NCBI GenBank assembly: GCA_002478145.1
Contig: DLMI01000022.1
Coordinates: forward strand, 1-32,934
Length of the DNA: 32,934 bases
Direction of reading: 5' to 3'
Source of the DNA: Acidobacteria bacterium UBA7540
GTDB taxonomy: Bacteria; Acidobacteriota; Terriglobia; UBA7540
Below are positions 15,449-24,043 of the stretch, in pieces. A program made the translations under genes and the position numbers. How positions within the stretch are numbered: position 1 is the stretch's first letter; the number at the start of each line of letters is the position of its first letter. Under the pieces are notes generated by a model, which had not been told where the DNA came from, searched no databases, and saw only the letters and a list, made by a program, of their open reading frames with translations.

Positions 15449-18400
15449 TCAGAAGATAAGCTTTATGGCCATCTGAGCGACGCGCGGGGCATGTTGTATG
15501 GTCGTATACACACCCAAAGCCGCTTCGTTCGATATAGAACTACCTGGAAAGGGACCCAATTGAGTATGGTTCCAAAGGTTGAAGAACTCAGCCCGAAACT
15601 GAACGTTGAATCTTTCCGACACGAACGTGTTCTTGAAGAGCGAGAAGTCGAAATTGTTAATTCCTTTCCCGTTCATGGTGTCATTACCCAAATCCCCGAA
15701 ATATCCCACTGCGGGCTGCGCAAAAGCTGAGCGGTTGAAGGCACGAGTAGGGTCTATTCGGTCTGGCGCATGAGGGTTGCCGACCAGGTCGGCACGGAAA
15801 CTGTTGTAGGTTCCTTCGGTCTCTGATTCATCGACGGCACTGATTGGGTACCAGAAGCCGCTCTGAATTTGGTAGATGCCGTTCGCTTGCCAGCCACGAG
15901 TTAGTTTGTCCGCCACGCCACTTAAGCCCGACCCAAAATGGTTGCCCCTGCCAAAGGGGAGTTCATAGGTTGCGCTGATAACGAGCCTTTGCCGGACATC
16001 GAAATTGGTATTTCCGTAGTCAGCGTTTCGGTCCCACATGTATTGGGGCTCATCGATCGTCTCGGAGTCAATGGACAGATTATGGCTCCAAGAGTAGGCA
16101 GTCTGCATGTAAAAGCCTCTACTGAAGTGCTTCTCCACACGCAGGTTCAATGCCTCATAGTTCCCTTTGTTTGCGCTTTCGTCTAGAAAGCAACACGCGA
16201 TGTTGTAGTAAGGGAACACAATCGAAGAGACGTCTCCCGGGGTGGCAAGGACGCCCTGATACTGAGGAAGACGGGCGTTCAGACGCTTAGAGCTGTTTCC
16301 AAGGTAGCCTACGTCGAGTACCCAGTCCGACCCCACGAGCCGCTGCACATCAAAGCTCCACTGCTCCGTATAGGGAAGGCGCGTATTCCTATCCATACCG
16401 AAGGTGCCACTAATAGGAGGATAGGGCGCAGGAGTGACGGGCGCAGGAAAGAGGGCATCAAGGTCAGGAGGATTTTGGGGCGTGTAATCCCGACTGAAAG
16501 CAGTCGTGTAGGGGACCGAATCAATACCAGTGTTTTCGTCGCTCTGATAATTGCCATAGAAAATCCCAAAACCGCCTCGCAACACGGTGTTGTTGCTCGC
16601 GAAGGGGCGGTAGGCAAAGCCGACACGCGGACCGTAATCCCTATAATCAGGGTTCATTATGCCACGAGGGCAATCCGAGACTAGGTAGGGGTCGTTGAGC
16701 AGCGCCACCTCCTGGGGATTTGGCGTACATATTCGGCCGCCGGGATACGTCAAATCTACGCCGCTGACTCTGTTCATTGCCTCCGTATAGGGTTCCCGAT
16801 ATTCCCATCGAAGGCCCAAATTGAGCGTCAACCGCGCAGAAACCTTCCAGTCATCCTGAATAAATAGGTTCGGGCTAATGGAGTGAAGGTAAGCTTGATT
16901 CCCACCGTTTGCATCTCGGGCGAAATCTGTTAAGCCGAGCAGAAAATCTGCCATCCCGTTTCCACTGGGATTCAGGGGTCCCTGTGTGAAAAGTCCACTA
17001 AAATAAAAGTTGCCTCGCTGAACATCCGAATTTACATCATTATACAGCCAATGGTAGAATTCAATGCCCATTCTTATGCTGTGTCTACCGCGGGTGTATG
17101 TCAGCGTGTCGGCGAAGCTATAGGAATTTGTGAGGAACGCATACGGCGCGAACGATCTGCTGCCGTATGTGCCGTAGCCAGTGATGATAAGGGTGGGTGT
17201 TCCGAGCTCATTCGGGGCTGTGTTCATACCGGTAAAGATATCCTGCGCTGCTCCCTTAAAGCCGGATTGAAGTGACTGAGACGAGAAGGGTCGCACGAAA
17301 CCCACCCGTAACTCGTTAATAACGCGGGGTGAAAACAAGTGGTTAAAGCCGAGGGCGACACTCCTCCCGTTCTGAATCCAAACTCCGCCGGATAAAGGAT
17401 ACACACTGGGGGAGACGATATTCTCGTTCTGGATTGTGGCCCTGGCGAAGAGTGAGTCCCGGTCAGAGATCTTACCGTCCACCCGCACGGTCTCAATGTT
17501 TATCGTGTCAGGTGTCACGAGATATGCCACCTCATTGATGTCTCCAGGCAGAGAGGTGTTCGGTGGGGCAAACATTCCCTCGGCAATTATCTTTGCAATC
17601 TTCGGGTCGATCAGGTTGGATATATTATTTCCGGGGTACTGCACCCCGGTCACGTAATTGTAGATGGGCGCATCGGCCGAAAAGTCTCCCGATAGCTCGG
17701 CTGTGGTAGGCATGGTGCCCTCTTGGAGGTTGAAAGTGTGGTTCCGAGTGCCTTCGTAGTCGCCGAAGAAGAACCACTTGTCACGCTTAATGGGTCCTCC
17801 GAGACTGCCTCCGAACTGGTTGTAGCGCAACTGGCCCTTTGACCTGTTCGTTACGGGATTGGTATAATCAAAGAAGCCCCGAGCGTCCAAGACGTCATTG
17901 CGAAAGAAATCGTACCCCGTGCCGTGAAACTTGTTGCTTCCCGATTTAATCGCGATCTGAACCTGACCCAGGCCACGGCCAAACTCGGCGGTGTAATCCT
18001 GGTTCATGATCTTGAACTCTTCAATCGCATCAATAGGCGGGGTAACTGCAATGGTTTGGAACCCGGGGTCATTGTTCTCCAGCCCATCAATGTAATAGGA
18101 GTTCGCGTCATCCCGCCCGCCCGCTACCCACAGTCCCCCTCCTGCGAGTCCCGTGCGGAAAGTTCCCGTCGTCTCGGCGGGGATAATTGCTGTATTTTCA
18201 CCTGATGTGGTAGCTGGCTCGTTTATGGCCCCACCGGAAAGCGCTGCCAAGGCTATAAAGTTGCGGCTCACCAAGGGCAGGTCCACGATCTCCTTGTTCT
18301 CGACAACCTTTCCGATGGTGCTGGTGTCGGTCTCGATGAGTTGCCCCGCGGTAGCGGTGACCTCCATCCTGGTCGTAACTGCGCCGGGTTGAAGCACGGC

Positions 18401-18715
18401 GTCTACACGAAGCTGCTGATCGACGTGGAGGGTGAGCGCGGTCGCAACAAACGACTTAAAGCCCACAGTCTCCACCGTCACTTGATATGCGCCGGGGAAT
18501 AAATTAGGGACACTGTATTCACCCGCCGCGCCGGTTGCGACTTTACTCGCCACTCCTGTGCCCACGTTGGTGACCGTAACGTTAGCATTAGGCACTACTG
18601 CGCCCGATGAATCAGTGACGGAACCGACAATGGTCCCGTACGCCTCTTGCGCTTGGAGCGATTGCGGAACAATCCCAAGCGTAAGCACGAACAAAAAAAT
18701 GGCAATCCCTTTCAT
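15449..18715 (-). CDS. TonB-dependent receptor with carboxypeptidase-regulatory-like domain
   Basis: 1088 residues; AAGGAGG stands 5-6 bases before the ATG. A signal peptide (MKGIAIFLFVLTLGIVPQSL, probable cleavage after LQA at residue 22) leads to an immunoglobulin-like CarboxypepD_reg domain (about 27-110, GTIVGSVTDSSGAVVPNANV). A plug region (about 115-270, with YYIDGLENND and AEFGRGLGQVQIAIKSGSN) and a long outer-membrane beta-barrel ending in MAIKLIF with a terminal aromatic residue follow. This is the Oar-like type characteristic of Acidobacteria. It probably binds and imports large glycan fragments in an energy-dependent way, serving the glycosidases to its left. The reading frame is intact. 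Confidence 0.92.
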   Translation of the reverse strand: MKGIAIFLFVLTLGIVPQSLQAQEAYGTIVGSVTDSSGAVVPNANVTVTNVGTGVASKVATGAAGEYSVPNLFPGAYQVTVETVGFKSFVATALTLHVDQQLRVDAVLQPGAVTTRMEVTATAGQLIETDTSTIGKVVENKEIVDLPLVSRNFIALAALSGGAINEPATTSGENTAIIPAETTGTFRTGLAGGGLWVAGGRDDANSYYIDGLENNDPGFQTIAVTPPIDAIEEFKIMNQDYTAEFGRGLGQVQIAIKSGSNKFHGTGYDFFRNDVLDARGFFDYTNPVTNRSKGQLRYNQFGGSLGGPIKRDKWFFFGDYEGTRNHTFNLQEGTMPTTAELSGDFSADAPIYNYVTGVQYPGNNISNLIDPKIAKIIAEGMFAPPNTSLPGDINEVAYLVTPDTINIETVRVDGKISDRDSLFARATIQNENIVSPSVYPLSGGVWIQNGRSVALGFNHLFSPRVINELRVGFVRPFSSQSLQSGFKGAAQDIFTGMNTAPNELGTPTLIITGYGTYGSRSFAPYAFLTNSYSFADTLTYTRGRHSIRMGIEFYHWLYNDVNSDVQRGNFYFSGLFTQGPLNPSGNGMADFLLGLTDFARDANGGNQAYLHSISPNLFIQDDWKVSARLTLNLGLRWEYREPYTEAMNRVSGVDLTYPGGRICTPNPQEVALLNDPYLVSDCPRGIMNPDYRDYGPRVGFAYRPFASNNTVLRGGFGIFYGNYQSDENTGIDSVPYTTAFSRDYTPQNPPDLDALFPAPVTPAPYPPISGTFGMDRNTRLPYTEQWSFDVQRLVGSDWVLDVGYLGNSSKRLNARLPQYQGVLATPGDVSSIVFPYYNIACCFLDESANKGNYEALNLRVEKHFSRGFYMQTAYSWSHNLSIDSETIDEPQYMWDRNADYGNTNFDVRQRLVISATYELPFGRGNHFGSGLSGVADKLTRGWQANGIYQIQSGFWYPISAVDESETEGTYNSFRADLVGNPHAPDRIDPTRAFNRSAFAQPAVGYFGDLGNDTMNGKGINNFDFSLFKNTFVSERFNVQFRAEFFNLWNHTQLGPFPGSSISNEAALGVYTTIQHAPRVAQMAIKLIF

Positions 18716-18767
18716 TTTTCCTCCTTATTTGCCTGACCGAATTTCTGAAATTCACATTACGCCCCCT

Positions 18768-18796
18768 ATCGTGTACGGGGAGCTGAGATTTGTCAA
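18768..18796 (-). promoter_or_regulatory. Candidate sigma-70-type promoter of the TonB receptor gene
   Basis: On the minus strand a perfect TTGACA (18796-18791) is followed after 17 bases by CACGAT (18773-18768), a weak -10 with three consensus bases. It lies about 55 bases upstream of the receptor start codon. Position and spacing are good; the -10 is poor, so this is a suggestion only. Confidence 0.4.
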
Positions 18797-19013
18797 TGCT
18801 TCTGGTATTCGCTCTTCGAACAAAATCGGATATTATGGGGCAGGCGGTTTTTAAACCTTTTCTTGTACATCTGGTGAAAGAGCGGATGAAAACCTGTTAC
18901 GCCATGCGGCAAGGGCGAATAGGCCATTTATGAAACTACTTGCGCACTCGGATATTCTCCCTACTCAGCCGCCGAACGTCGCCCCTCTGATTGGGTAGCC
19001 TAAATCGTTCTGC

Positions 19014-19450
19014 GTGCGCAACGGAGCTGCTGGAAACGCTGCTTGACGTGAACCCCTGGAAACTTTGCAAGCCGCTAAGTGGGAACAGGGCCAACGCAAC
19101 ACCGGGGCACGTCCGCTGCGGGATGCACACTGTACGCACACTTACCGCGAATAAAGACGCGGGGGAGTTTGAGTTCTCACAATCACCGAAGATCTCCGCG
19201 ACCGAGAGTTCGGCGTCTGGCTGAAGGGGAATACACTGAGCGGGCTGGGTCTGCTCATCAGGGATTGGGTGGCGGGAAAAACCCAACATGATGACCTGCC
19301 GACCGAGGCGGCGAGTCCAGTTCACGGCGACAGCGTGACTGCTGAATGAGCTGTGTGGAGGCCAAGCAGGAGCCGAAACTGCGCAGAGTGATGGTACACT
19401 GGCTGCGCTCTGAAATGTTCGCAATTGATGAAGCGAGTCACATCTCATTG
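19014..19450 (+). ncRNA. Probable 5' fragment of a group II intron RNA
   Basis: The segment starts with GTGCGC, fitting the group II 5' splice-site consensus GUGYG. It then carries blocks I recall from bacterial group II intron domain I: GGAGCTGCTGGAAACGC, GTGAACCCCTGG, CAAGCCGCTAAGTGGG, ACAGGGCCAACGC. Later ones are CACTGAGCGGGCTGG, GGATTGGGTGGCGGG, AAAACCCAACATGATGACC and GTGTGGAGGCCAAGCAG. No reverse transcriptase/maturase frame and no domain V/VI hairpin follow; instead the IS701 element begins within about 150 bases. It is therefore a truncated intron, unable to splice or move. Assignment is from remembered sequence pattern only. The 170-codon minus-strand open frame here looks spurious. 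Confidence 0.45.
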
Positions 19451-19621
19451 GCGGATCAATGAGCGGGGTTTTTGTCGGGTGGGGCAGCGGCCGTGATCAT
19501 GGTGGAATTAAGCGGAAACGGATATCCAAAGGGCAGGTGCGAGAAAAGTGGAACTGCTCGCGCTATTGGTGCGGCAAATAATTCTACCCGGTGTATTGAC
19601 TAATACAACAACGTCAGGTTA

Positions 19622-20974
19622 TTGTCCCCCTCCCGCATGGGAGGTGCTACCCTCCTGTACATGACCGAGAGCGAAATCGAGAAATGTCGAAACCGTTTGG
19701 AACAATTCTTGGCCGACCTGCTGGAACCGCTGGGGCGCCGCGAGCGACGCTATTGGAGCTCGGTGTACGTGCGCGGCCTGTTGCTGGACGGCGAACGCAA
19801 ATCCATCGAGCCGATGGCGGGGCGTCTGCCGGAGGGAAACGTGCAGGCGATGCAGCAGTTGATCGGACAGAGTCCCTGGCCTTGGGCTCCGGTTTGGGAA
19901 CGGCTGGCCCGTCGCATGAGCGCGGAATTGTCTCCCGACCCGGTGTGGGTCATCGACGACACGGGGTTCCCCAAACAAGGTCACCACTCCGTGGGAGTGG
20001 CGCGCCAATATTCGGGCACGCTGGGCAAGACGGCGAATTGCCAAGTGGCGGTGAGCCTGCATCAGGCGGGAGCGGAAGAAAGTACGATCCTGGACTGGCG
20101 ACTCTACTTGCCGGAAAGTTGGGTTCAAGATCCCCAGCGGCGAGCCGAAGCGGGTATCCCCGAGGCAGTGAAGTTCCGGACGAAATGGCAACTGGCTCTG
20201 GAATTGATCGACGAGGCGCTGGTTTGGGGCCTGCGCGGTGGGGTGGTGTTGGCGGACGCCGCTTACGGTGAGGTGACGGAGTTCCGCGACGGACTGGAGG
20301 CTCGCCAACGTCCTTATGTGGTCGGTATCCCTTCGTCCTTGGGGGTGTGGGCCCAGCCACCTCGGATGCACAAACTGCAAGCGCGGGGTCGAGGGCGTCC
20401 CCCGAGTGTTTATCACTATGGCGACACGCGCCCCCCTCGGTTCGAGAGGTGGCGGAGAAGGCCCGGGGATGGAAGCAAGTCCGCTGGCGAGAAGGTACGA
20501 AAGGCTGGCTGGAGTCGCGCTTCCACGCCTGCCGCGTCCGACCCTCGCACAGTTTCAACGAAGGCCAGCCACCCCATAAGGAGGTCTGGTTGCTGGTGGA
20601 ATGGCCGCGCGGCGAGAGGGAGCCCACGAAATACTTTCTCTGCGACCTGCCACCACACTACACGCTGCGGCGACTGGTGCGCATCGCCAAAAGTCGGTGG
20701 AAGATCGAACGGGACTATCAACAACTCAAGGAGGAGCTGGGGCTGGATCACTACGAAGGCCGCAATTGGACGGGCTGGTATCATCATGTGACGCAGGTGA
20801 TGTTGGCGCACGCCTTCCTGACCTTGGAGATGTTGCGCATTAAAAAAAACTTCTGGGTGGACCCTGCCACAAACGCGCCGTGAGATCCAACGGCTGTTGT
20901 TCACTTGGACCGGGCGTTGCGCGTATTGTGGCAGCAAGATTCGCAAAAGCAACCGACCACCTTAACTTAACGTA
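19622..20974 (+). pseudogene. IS701-family transposase, two frameshifts in homopolymer runs
   Basis: The protein probably starts at MTESEIEKCRNRLEQFLADL (ATG 19661) rather than at the outer frame start. The first catalytic Asp lies in WVIDDTGFPKQGHHSVGVAR and the second in VVLADAAYG. Near 20,430, in a run of six C, the frame slips: the continuation SVREVAEKARGWKQVRWREG lies in another frame and carries SRWKIERDYQQLKEELGLDH, the catalytic Glu region. At about 20,845 a run of eight A precedes a second shift, after which a frame reads TRREIQRLLFTWTGRCAYCG and on to a TAA at about 20,965. About 430 residues would result if both shifts were repaired. Either a dead gene or one rescued by slippage. 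Confidence 0.8.
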
Positions 20975-20975
20975 G

Positions 20976-20980
20976 TAGTA
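20976..20980. repeat. Left target-site duplication of the IS1380-family element
   Basis: TAGTA directly precedes the left inverted repeat and reappears at 22433-22437 directly after the right one. A 4-5 bp duplication is what this family makes. Confidence 0.75.
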
Positions 20981-22432
20981 CCTGAATCCGGCGTGAAAGA
21001 GCCCATTTTAGCTCAGGTGATGGCCCGAAGCTTCGCAATCTTGGTGAGGATGTGGTGGGCCAAGTTTTCAATCTGGGGTGTTTTGTGAAGCCGAAGGACC
21101 GGTCGATTGTGGGGCCGAACGAGTGCGCCCGGAAGCAGAAAGAGCTTGTGACGAAGCGTCCGGAGGGTGAAGCTTTGCCAATCATCGGGCAGGCATGCAC
21201 GCTGAAACGCCGTGACGAGGTTATAGGCAAAGCGGATGACCTCAAGATAGAGGTTGTTGGCCGCGAAAGCACGCGTGGGGATGTTGGCGAACGCGAAATC
21301 CTCGCGCAGTTCGCGGATGCGTACTTCGATGGCGGCTCGACCGTCGTAGAAATGCCAGACACCCTGCGGGGTGAGGTCCATGTTGGTGACCCAGCCTCGA
21401 TAGTAGTAGCGTCCGAGTTGGAACAGCGTCAGATGATGTTCCGCCGTCTCGACCAATCGGCGGGCAACCACATGGCGTCTGGGTTCCAACCAAACGTGGG
21501 CTTGGTATTCGCACTCCGCCATCTCCCAGTCGGCGTTGACCCGCTGGTAGTTCAATCCCGGGAGAAGGTGGCGCAGGGGCTTCCGGATCTGGGCCACGAC
21601 AGCGTAGCGAGTATCGTGATCCTCCAGTTCGGTTAAGAAGGCGTCATCCCAGAAGGCCGCGTCGGCACGGACCCGAACGTCACGAACGCCGGAGGGCAAG
21701 TTGCCCCAACAGTCGCGGAAAAGCTCGACCGTGCCGCTGTGCGGATCGGTCTTGCCTGGGCGCAGGGATGCACCCAGCAAGTGGGCCGAGCCGGCTTCGA
21801 CGCAGAGCAGCGGTTGATAGGATCGCTTACCACGATAACGAGGGTTGTAGCCGACCGATGCACCCACTTGATGTCCGAAGGTGGTCACGACGGTGCTGTC
21901 CAGGTCCAAGATCAAGCGAGAACGGTGAGTGGGGAAATGGATCACGAATTGTAGCAGTCGGTCGTTGGCGCGGCGAAGTTGGAGCGCGAACGATTCGGGA
22001 GCGCCGAGTAAGAAACGCCGAAGAGTCTGCGGGTCGGGGAAGCGCGGCAGGCCCGTCAAAAATTGGAACGTGCCGTTGGAACGCAGCAACGACGCGGTTT
22101 CGATGCGATCCAAGCCTAGGATGAGGGGCCAGGCAAGGGCCAGTACCATCTGGGACAGACTGTAGTCGGAGTTTCGACGCTCCCACTTGAGATGGTGTGC
22201 CAAGAAGTTGCGGATTTGGAGCACTCGTAAGAATTCATGAAGGAAGAAAGCGCCGCCATAGTGCGTCAAACCCGCATGACCAAAGGCGATTGTGACGTTT
22301 CGTGGCGATCGGCGCATTTCGGCTTATCCTAACCTAAGGTTAAGCTAAGCCGAAAAAGCAAAAAGTGCCTTCTGCGCCCTTACCACGAGGCCCCGGTGCA
22401 CTTCTAAATGCGTTGAATGCGCCGGATTCAGG
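20981..22432 (-). mobile_element. Intact IS1380-family insertion sequence
   Basis: Terminal inverted repeats CCTGAATCCGGCG (20981-20993) and CGCCGGATTCAGG (22420-22432) match perfectly over 13 bases. They are flanked by the direct repeat TAGTA. The 1452-bp element holds one full-length transposase gene. It landed in the right terminal repeat of an older IS701 element, so it is the younger insertion. Confidence 0.88.
21013..22317 (-). CDS. IS1380-family transposase, intact
   Basis: 434 residues, the usual size for the family. Near the N-terminus is THYGGAFFLHEFLRVL, followed by the first Asp in SRLILDLDSTVVTTFGHQ, the conserved GYNPRYRGKRSYQPLLCVE, the second Asp in VRVRADAAFWDD, and the C-terminal region with FAANNLYLEVIRFAYNLVT. 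Catalyses cut-and-paste transposition through an RNase-H-like DDE fold. No frameshift or stop was seen, and the inverted repeats are perfect, so the element could still be mobile. Confidence 0.93.
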   Translation of the reverse strand: MRRSPRNVTIAFGHAGLTHYGGAFFLHEFLRVLQIRNFLAHHLKWERRNSDYSLSQMVLALAWPLILGLDRIETASLLRSNGTFQFLTGLPRFPDPQTLRRFLLGAPESFALQLRRANDRLLQFVIHFPTHRSRLILDLDSTVVTTFGHQVGASVGYNPRYRGKRSYQPLLCVEAGSAHLLGASLRPGKTDPHSGTVELFRDCWGNLPSGVRDVRVRADAAFWDDAFLTELEDHDTRYAVVAQIRKPLRHLLPGLNYQRVNADWEMAECEYQAHVWLEPRRHVVARRLVETAEHHLTLFQLGRYYYRGWVTNMDLTPQGVWHFYDGRAAIEVRIRELREDFAFANIPTRAFAANNLYLEVIRFAYNLVTAFQRACLPDDWQSFTLRTLRHKLFLLPGALVRPHNRPVLRLHKTPQIENLAHHILTKIAKLRAIT

Positions 22433-22487
22433 TAGTACTAACAGCAGTTGGAAAAACAAAGTCCGATGACCTAAATCGGGAATGGAT

Positions 22488-22499
22488 ATATTGTAATAT
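22488..22499. promoter_or_regulatory. AT-rich palindrome upstream of the IclR/PBP regulator
   Basis: ATATT-GT-AATAT forms a perfect 5+2+5 inverted repeat about 90 bases before the regulator start at 22586, and could be an autoregulatory operator. Such short AT palindromes arise by chance, so weight is low. Confidence 0.25.
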
Positions 22500-22585
22500 T
22501 GCTGGAGTGGAGATGGTGGGTGAGATGGGCCGCGATAGGCTGTCCCTCTAGGAACGGAAGGACGCATGAAGAAGAGGAGGATAAA

Positions 22586-23692
22586 ATGAACGACAGTATC
22601 GAATCGCGGTATTTCGTCGAGGCGGCGGCCAAGACGCTCGACGTTCTGGAGGCCTTTGACAGCTTCGAACAGCAACTGAACGTCACAGAAATTGCTCAAC
22701 GGACTGGCATGACTTACTCCTCGGCATTCCGTTTAATGTATACGCTGGAGAAGCGCGGTTACGTGATGCGGCGGGGGAATGCGAAGAGGTTTTCGCTGGT
22801 ACCGCCGAGGAAACGATGCAGAATCGGTTACGCTGCGATGGACGAATCGATGAGGTTTTGCAGTGAAGTGACGCGAGGCATGGTCCTGGCCGCGCGGCGC
22901 CAAGGTGTGGATCTGATCCTCCGAGATAACGAGCAGAGCCCTCCAAGAATTCTTGCCAATGTAGATGAACTTCTCGAGCAAGGAATTCAGTTGCTGGTTG
23001 AACACCAATCAAATGAGGAGGTGACCCATTTGATCTCTGCGAAGTGCCACGAAGCACGTATACCCATCATCGCCGTCAATTATTCCATCCCGGGAGCCTA
23101 TTATTTCGGCGGCAACAATTACTTAGCAGGAAAGATGGCCGCCCAGTTCCTGTGCAGATTTGCCAATGGAAACCTCCGGAACATCGAAAGAGTGCTAATT
23201 CTCCCGGCCAAAGGTGTGGGTTCAACCCAGGAGGCACGAGTGGCCGGAGCCTACGATGGCCTGAGCGAAGGTTTTCCTCGTTTGCGCAAGACCGATATCG
23301 AGATAGCCTCGCCCGGCGGGTCGGTTCATGATGGGTACCGCGCCACGAAGGAATTGCTTCATAAGAGCAAAGGCAAGAAGAAAATCTTGATTGCCGCCAT
23401 GGGTGACCCTGTGGCGCTAGGGAGTTGCCGGGCCGTACTAAAGATGAACTTAGGCGCAAACACATGTATTGTGGGACAGGGGGGTGGTCGCGATAGCCGG
23501 CGATATATTCAGCTCGGGTCACCACTCAGGGCGTCGGTGGCTTATTTCCCCCAGACTTACGGCGAGCGCATCATGTCTCTCGCGTTGAGAATTCTAAGAG
23601 GAGAAAAGGTGCAATTGGCTACTTACACTGAACACGTCGTTTTGACGAAAGCGAAGATTGAAAGGTATTATCCCGAGACGGGTGTTTTGTAA
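22586..23692 (+). CDS. Regulator: IclR-type HTH fused to a sugar-binding periplasmic-type domain
   Basis: 368 residues from the ATG at 22586, chosen because AGGAGG lies 5 bases upstream; the frame extends further back without a good site. Residues about 10-70 are an IclR winged helix (AAAKTLDVLEAFDSFE, LNVTEIAQRTGMTYSSAFRL, LEKRGYVMRRG). Residues about 75-360 are not the IclR effector domain but a LacI/ribose-binding fold of the Peripla_BP_4 type (MRFCSEVTRGMVLAARRQGV, GIQLLVEHQSNEE, RIPIIAVNYSIPG, LIAAMGDPVALG). There is no signal peptide. It probably binds a sugar and controls nearby catabolic genes; it is the first gene of an apparent three-gene operon. Confidence 0.83.
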   Translation: MNDSIESRYFVEAAAKTLDVLEAFDSFEQQLNVTEIAQRTGMTYSSAFRLMYTLEKRGYVMRRGNAKRFSLVPPRKRCRIGYAAMDESMRFCSEVTRGMVLAARRQGVDLILRDNEQSPPRILANVDELLEQGIQLLVEHQSNEEVTHLISAKCHEARIPIIAVNYSIPGAYYFGGNNYLAGKMAAQFLCRFANGNLRNIERVLILPAKGVGSTQEARVAGAYDGLSEGFPRLRKTDIEIASPGGSVHDGYRATKELLHKSKGKKKILIAAMGDPVALGSCRAVLKMNLGANTCIVGQGGGRDSRRYIQLGSPLRASVAYFPQTYGERIMSLALRILRGEKVQLATYTEHVVLTKAKIERYYPETGVL

Positions 23693-23725
23693 CAAACGTG
23701 ACTTACTTAAAGAAAACTTTCGATT

Positions 23726-24043
23726 GTGTCACACGAAGGAGCCGAGCTCCCGCTGACGTCCGAAGTGCGAACGATGCGGGAGTCGTTGAAACCCACGGAA
23801 TCGCCGCCCCGAGGGCATCCCGAGACCGTGGAAGCATTGAGTGACCTGCTGGGCTCGCATCACATCCCGGGTGTCGGTACGGGTGAATTGTTCCACCACC
23901 TTGCGAAGGCGACCGGCGCACGGGTCCAGTTGAAAGAATCGCCGAGGGTACCTACAATTGCCCTCGAACGGGGTATCCTACGTGCTCGTGGCACCGGACA
24001 CCCGATTGCTGAAACCCTTTCCATTGCGGAGTGGAGACCATGA
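23726..24043 (+). CDS. Unrecognised small protein coupled to the UroD-family gene
   Basis: 105 residues from a GTG at 23726, 33 bases after the regulator stop; an ATG at 23774 is a possible shorter start. I do not recognise the family. The C-terminal half (LFHHLAKATGARVQLKESPR, VPTIALERGILRARGTGHPI) looks like conserved sequence, while the N-terminal 30 residues look poor, so it may be the C-terminal remainder of a longer protein. Its TGA overlaps the ATG of the next gene (ATGA), which implies translational coupling and supports it being translated. Confidence 0.5.
   Translation: MSHEGAELPLTSEVRTMRESLKPTESPPRGHPETVEALSDLLGSHHIPGVGTGELFHHLAKATGARVQLKESPRVPTIALERGILRARGTGHPIAETLSIAEWRP

Larger units (their letters stand above)
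19604..22437 (+). mobile_element. IS701-family element, interrupted by an IS1380-family element
   Basis: The left inverted repeat begins TACAACAACGTCAGG (19604) and the right one, read inward, TACTACTACGTTAAG. They match at about 16 of 21 positions. The right repeat is intact only when the IS1380 element (20,981-22,432) and one copy of its target duplication are removed. Flanking both reconstructed ends is CTAA (19600-19603 and 22438-22441), a 4-bp duplication that fits the YTAR target preference I associate with IS701. The transposase inside carries two frameshifts. Confidence 0.75.

Noticed and set aside
14187..15476. 429-codon plus-strand open frame opposite the IS1595 transposase
   Set aside because: It is the antisense shadow of a complete transposase with all catalytic motifs on the other strand.
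18936..19448. 170-codon minus-strand open frame
   Set aside because: Ser/Pro-rich, no family likeness, and it is antisense to the probable group II intron RNA; treated as spurious.
19619..20416. 265-codon minus-strand open frame across the IS701 transposase
   Set aside because: His/Pro/Arg-rich shadow; the plus strand encodes clear transposase motifs.
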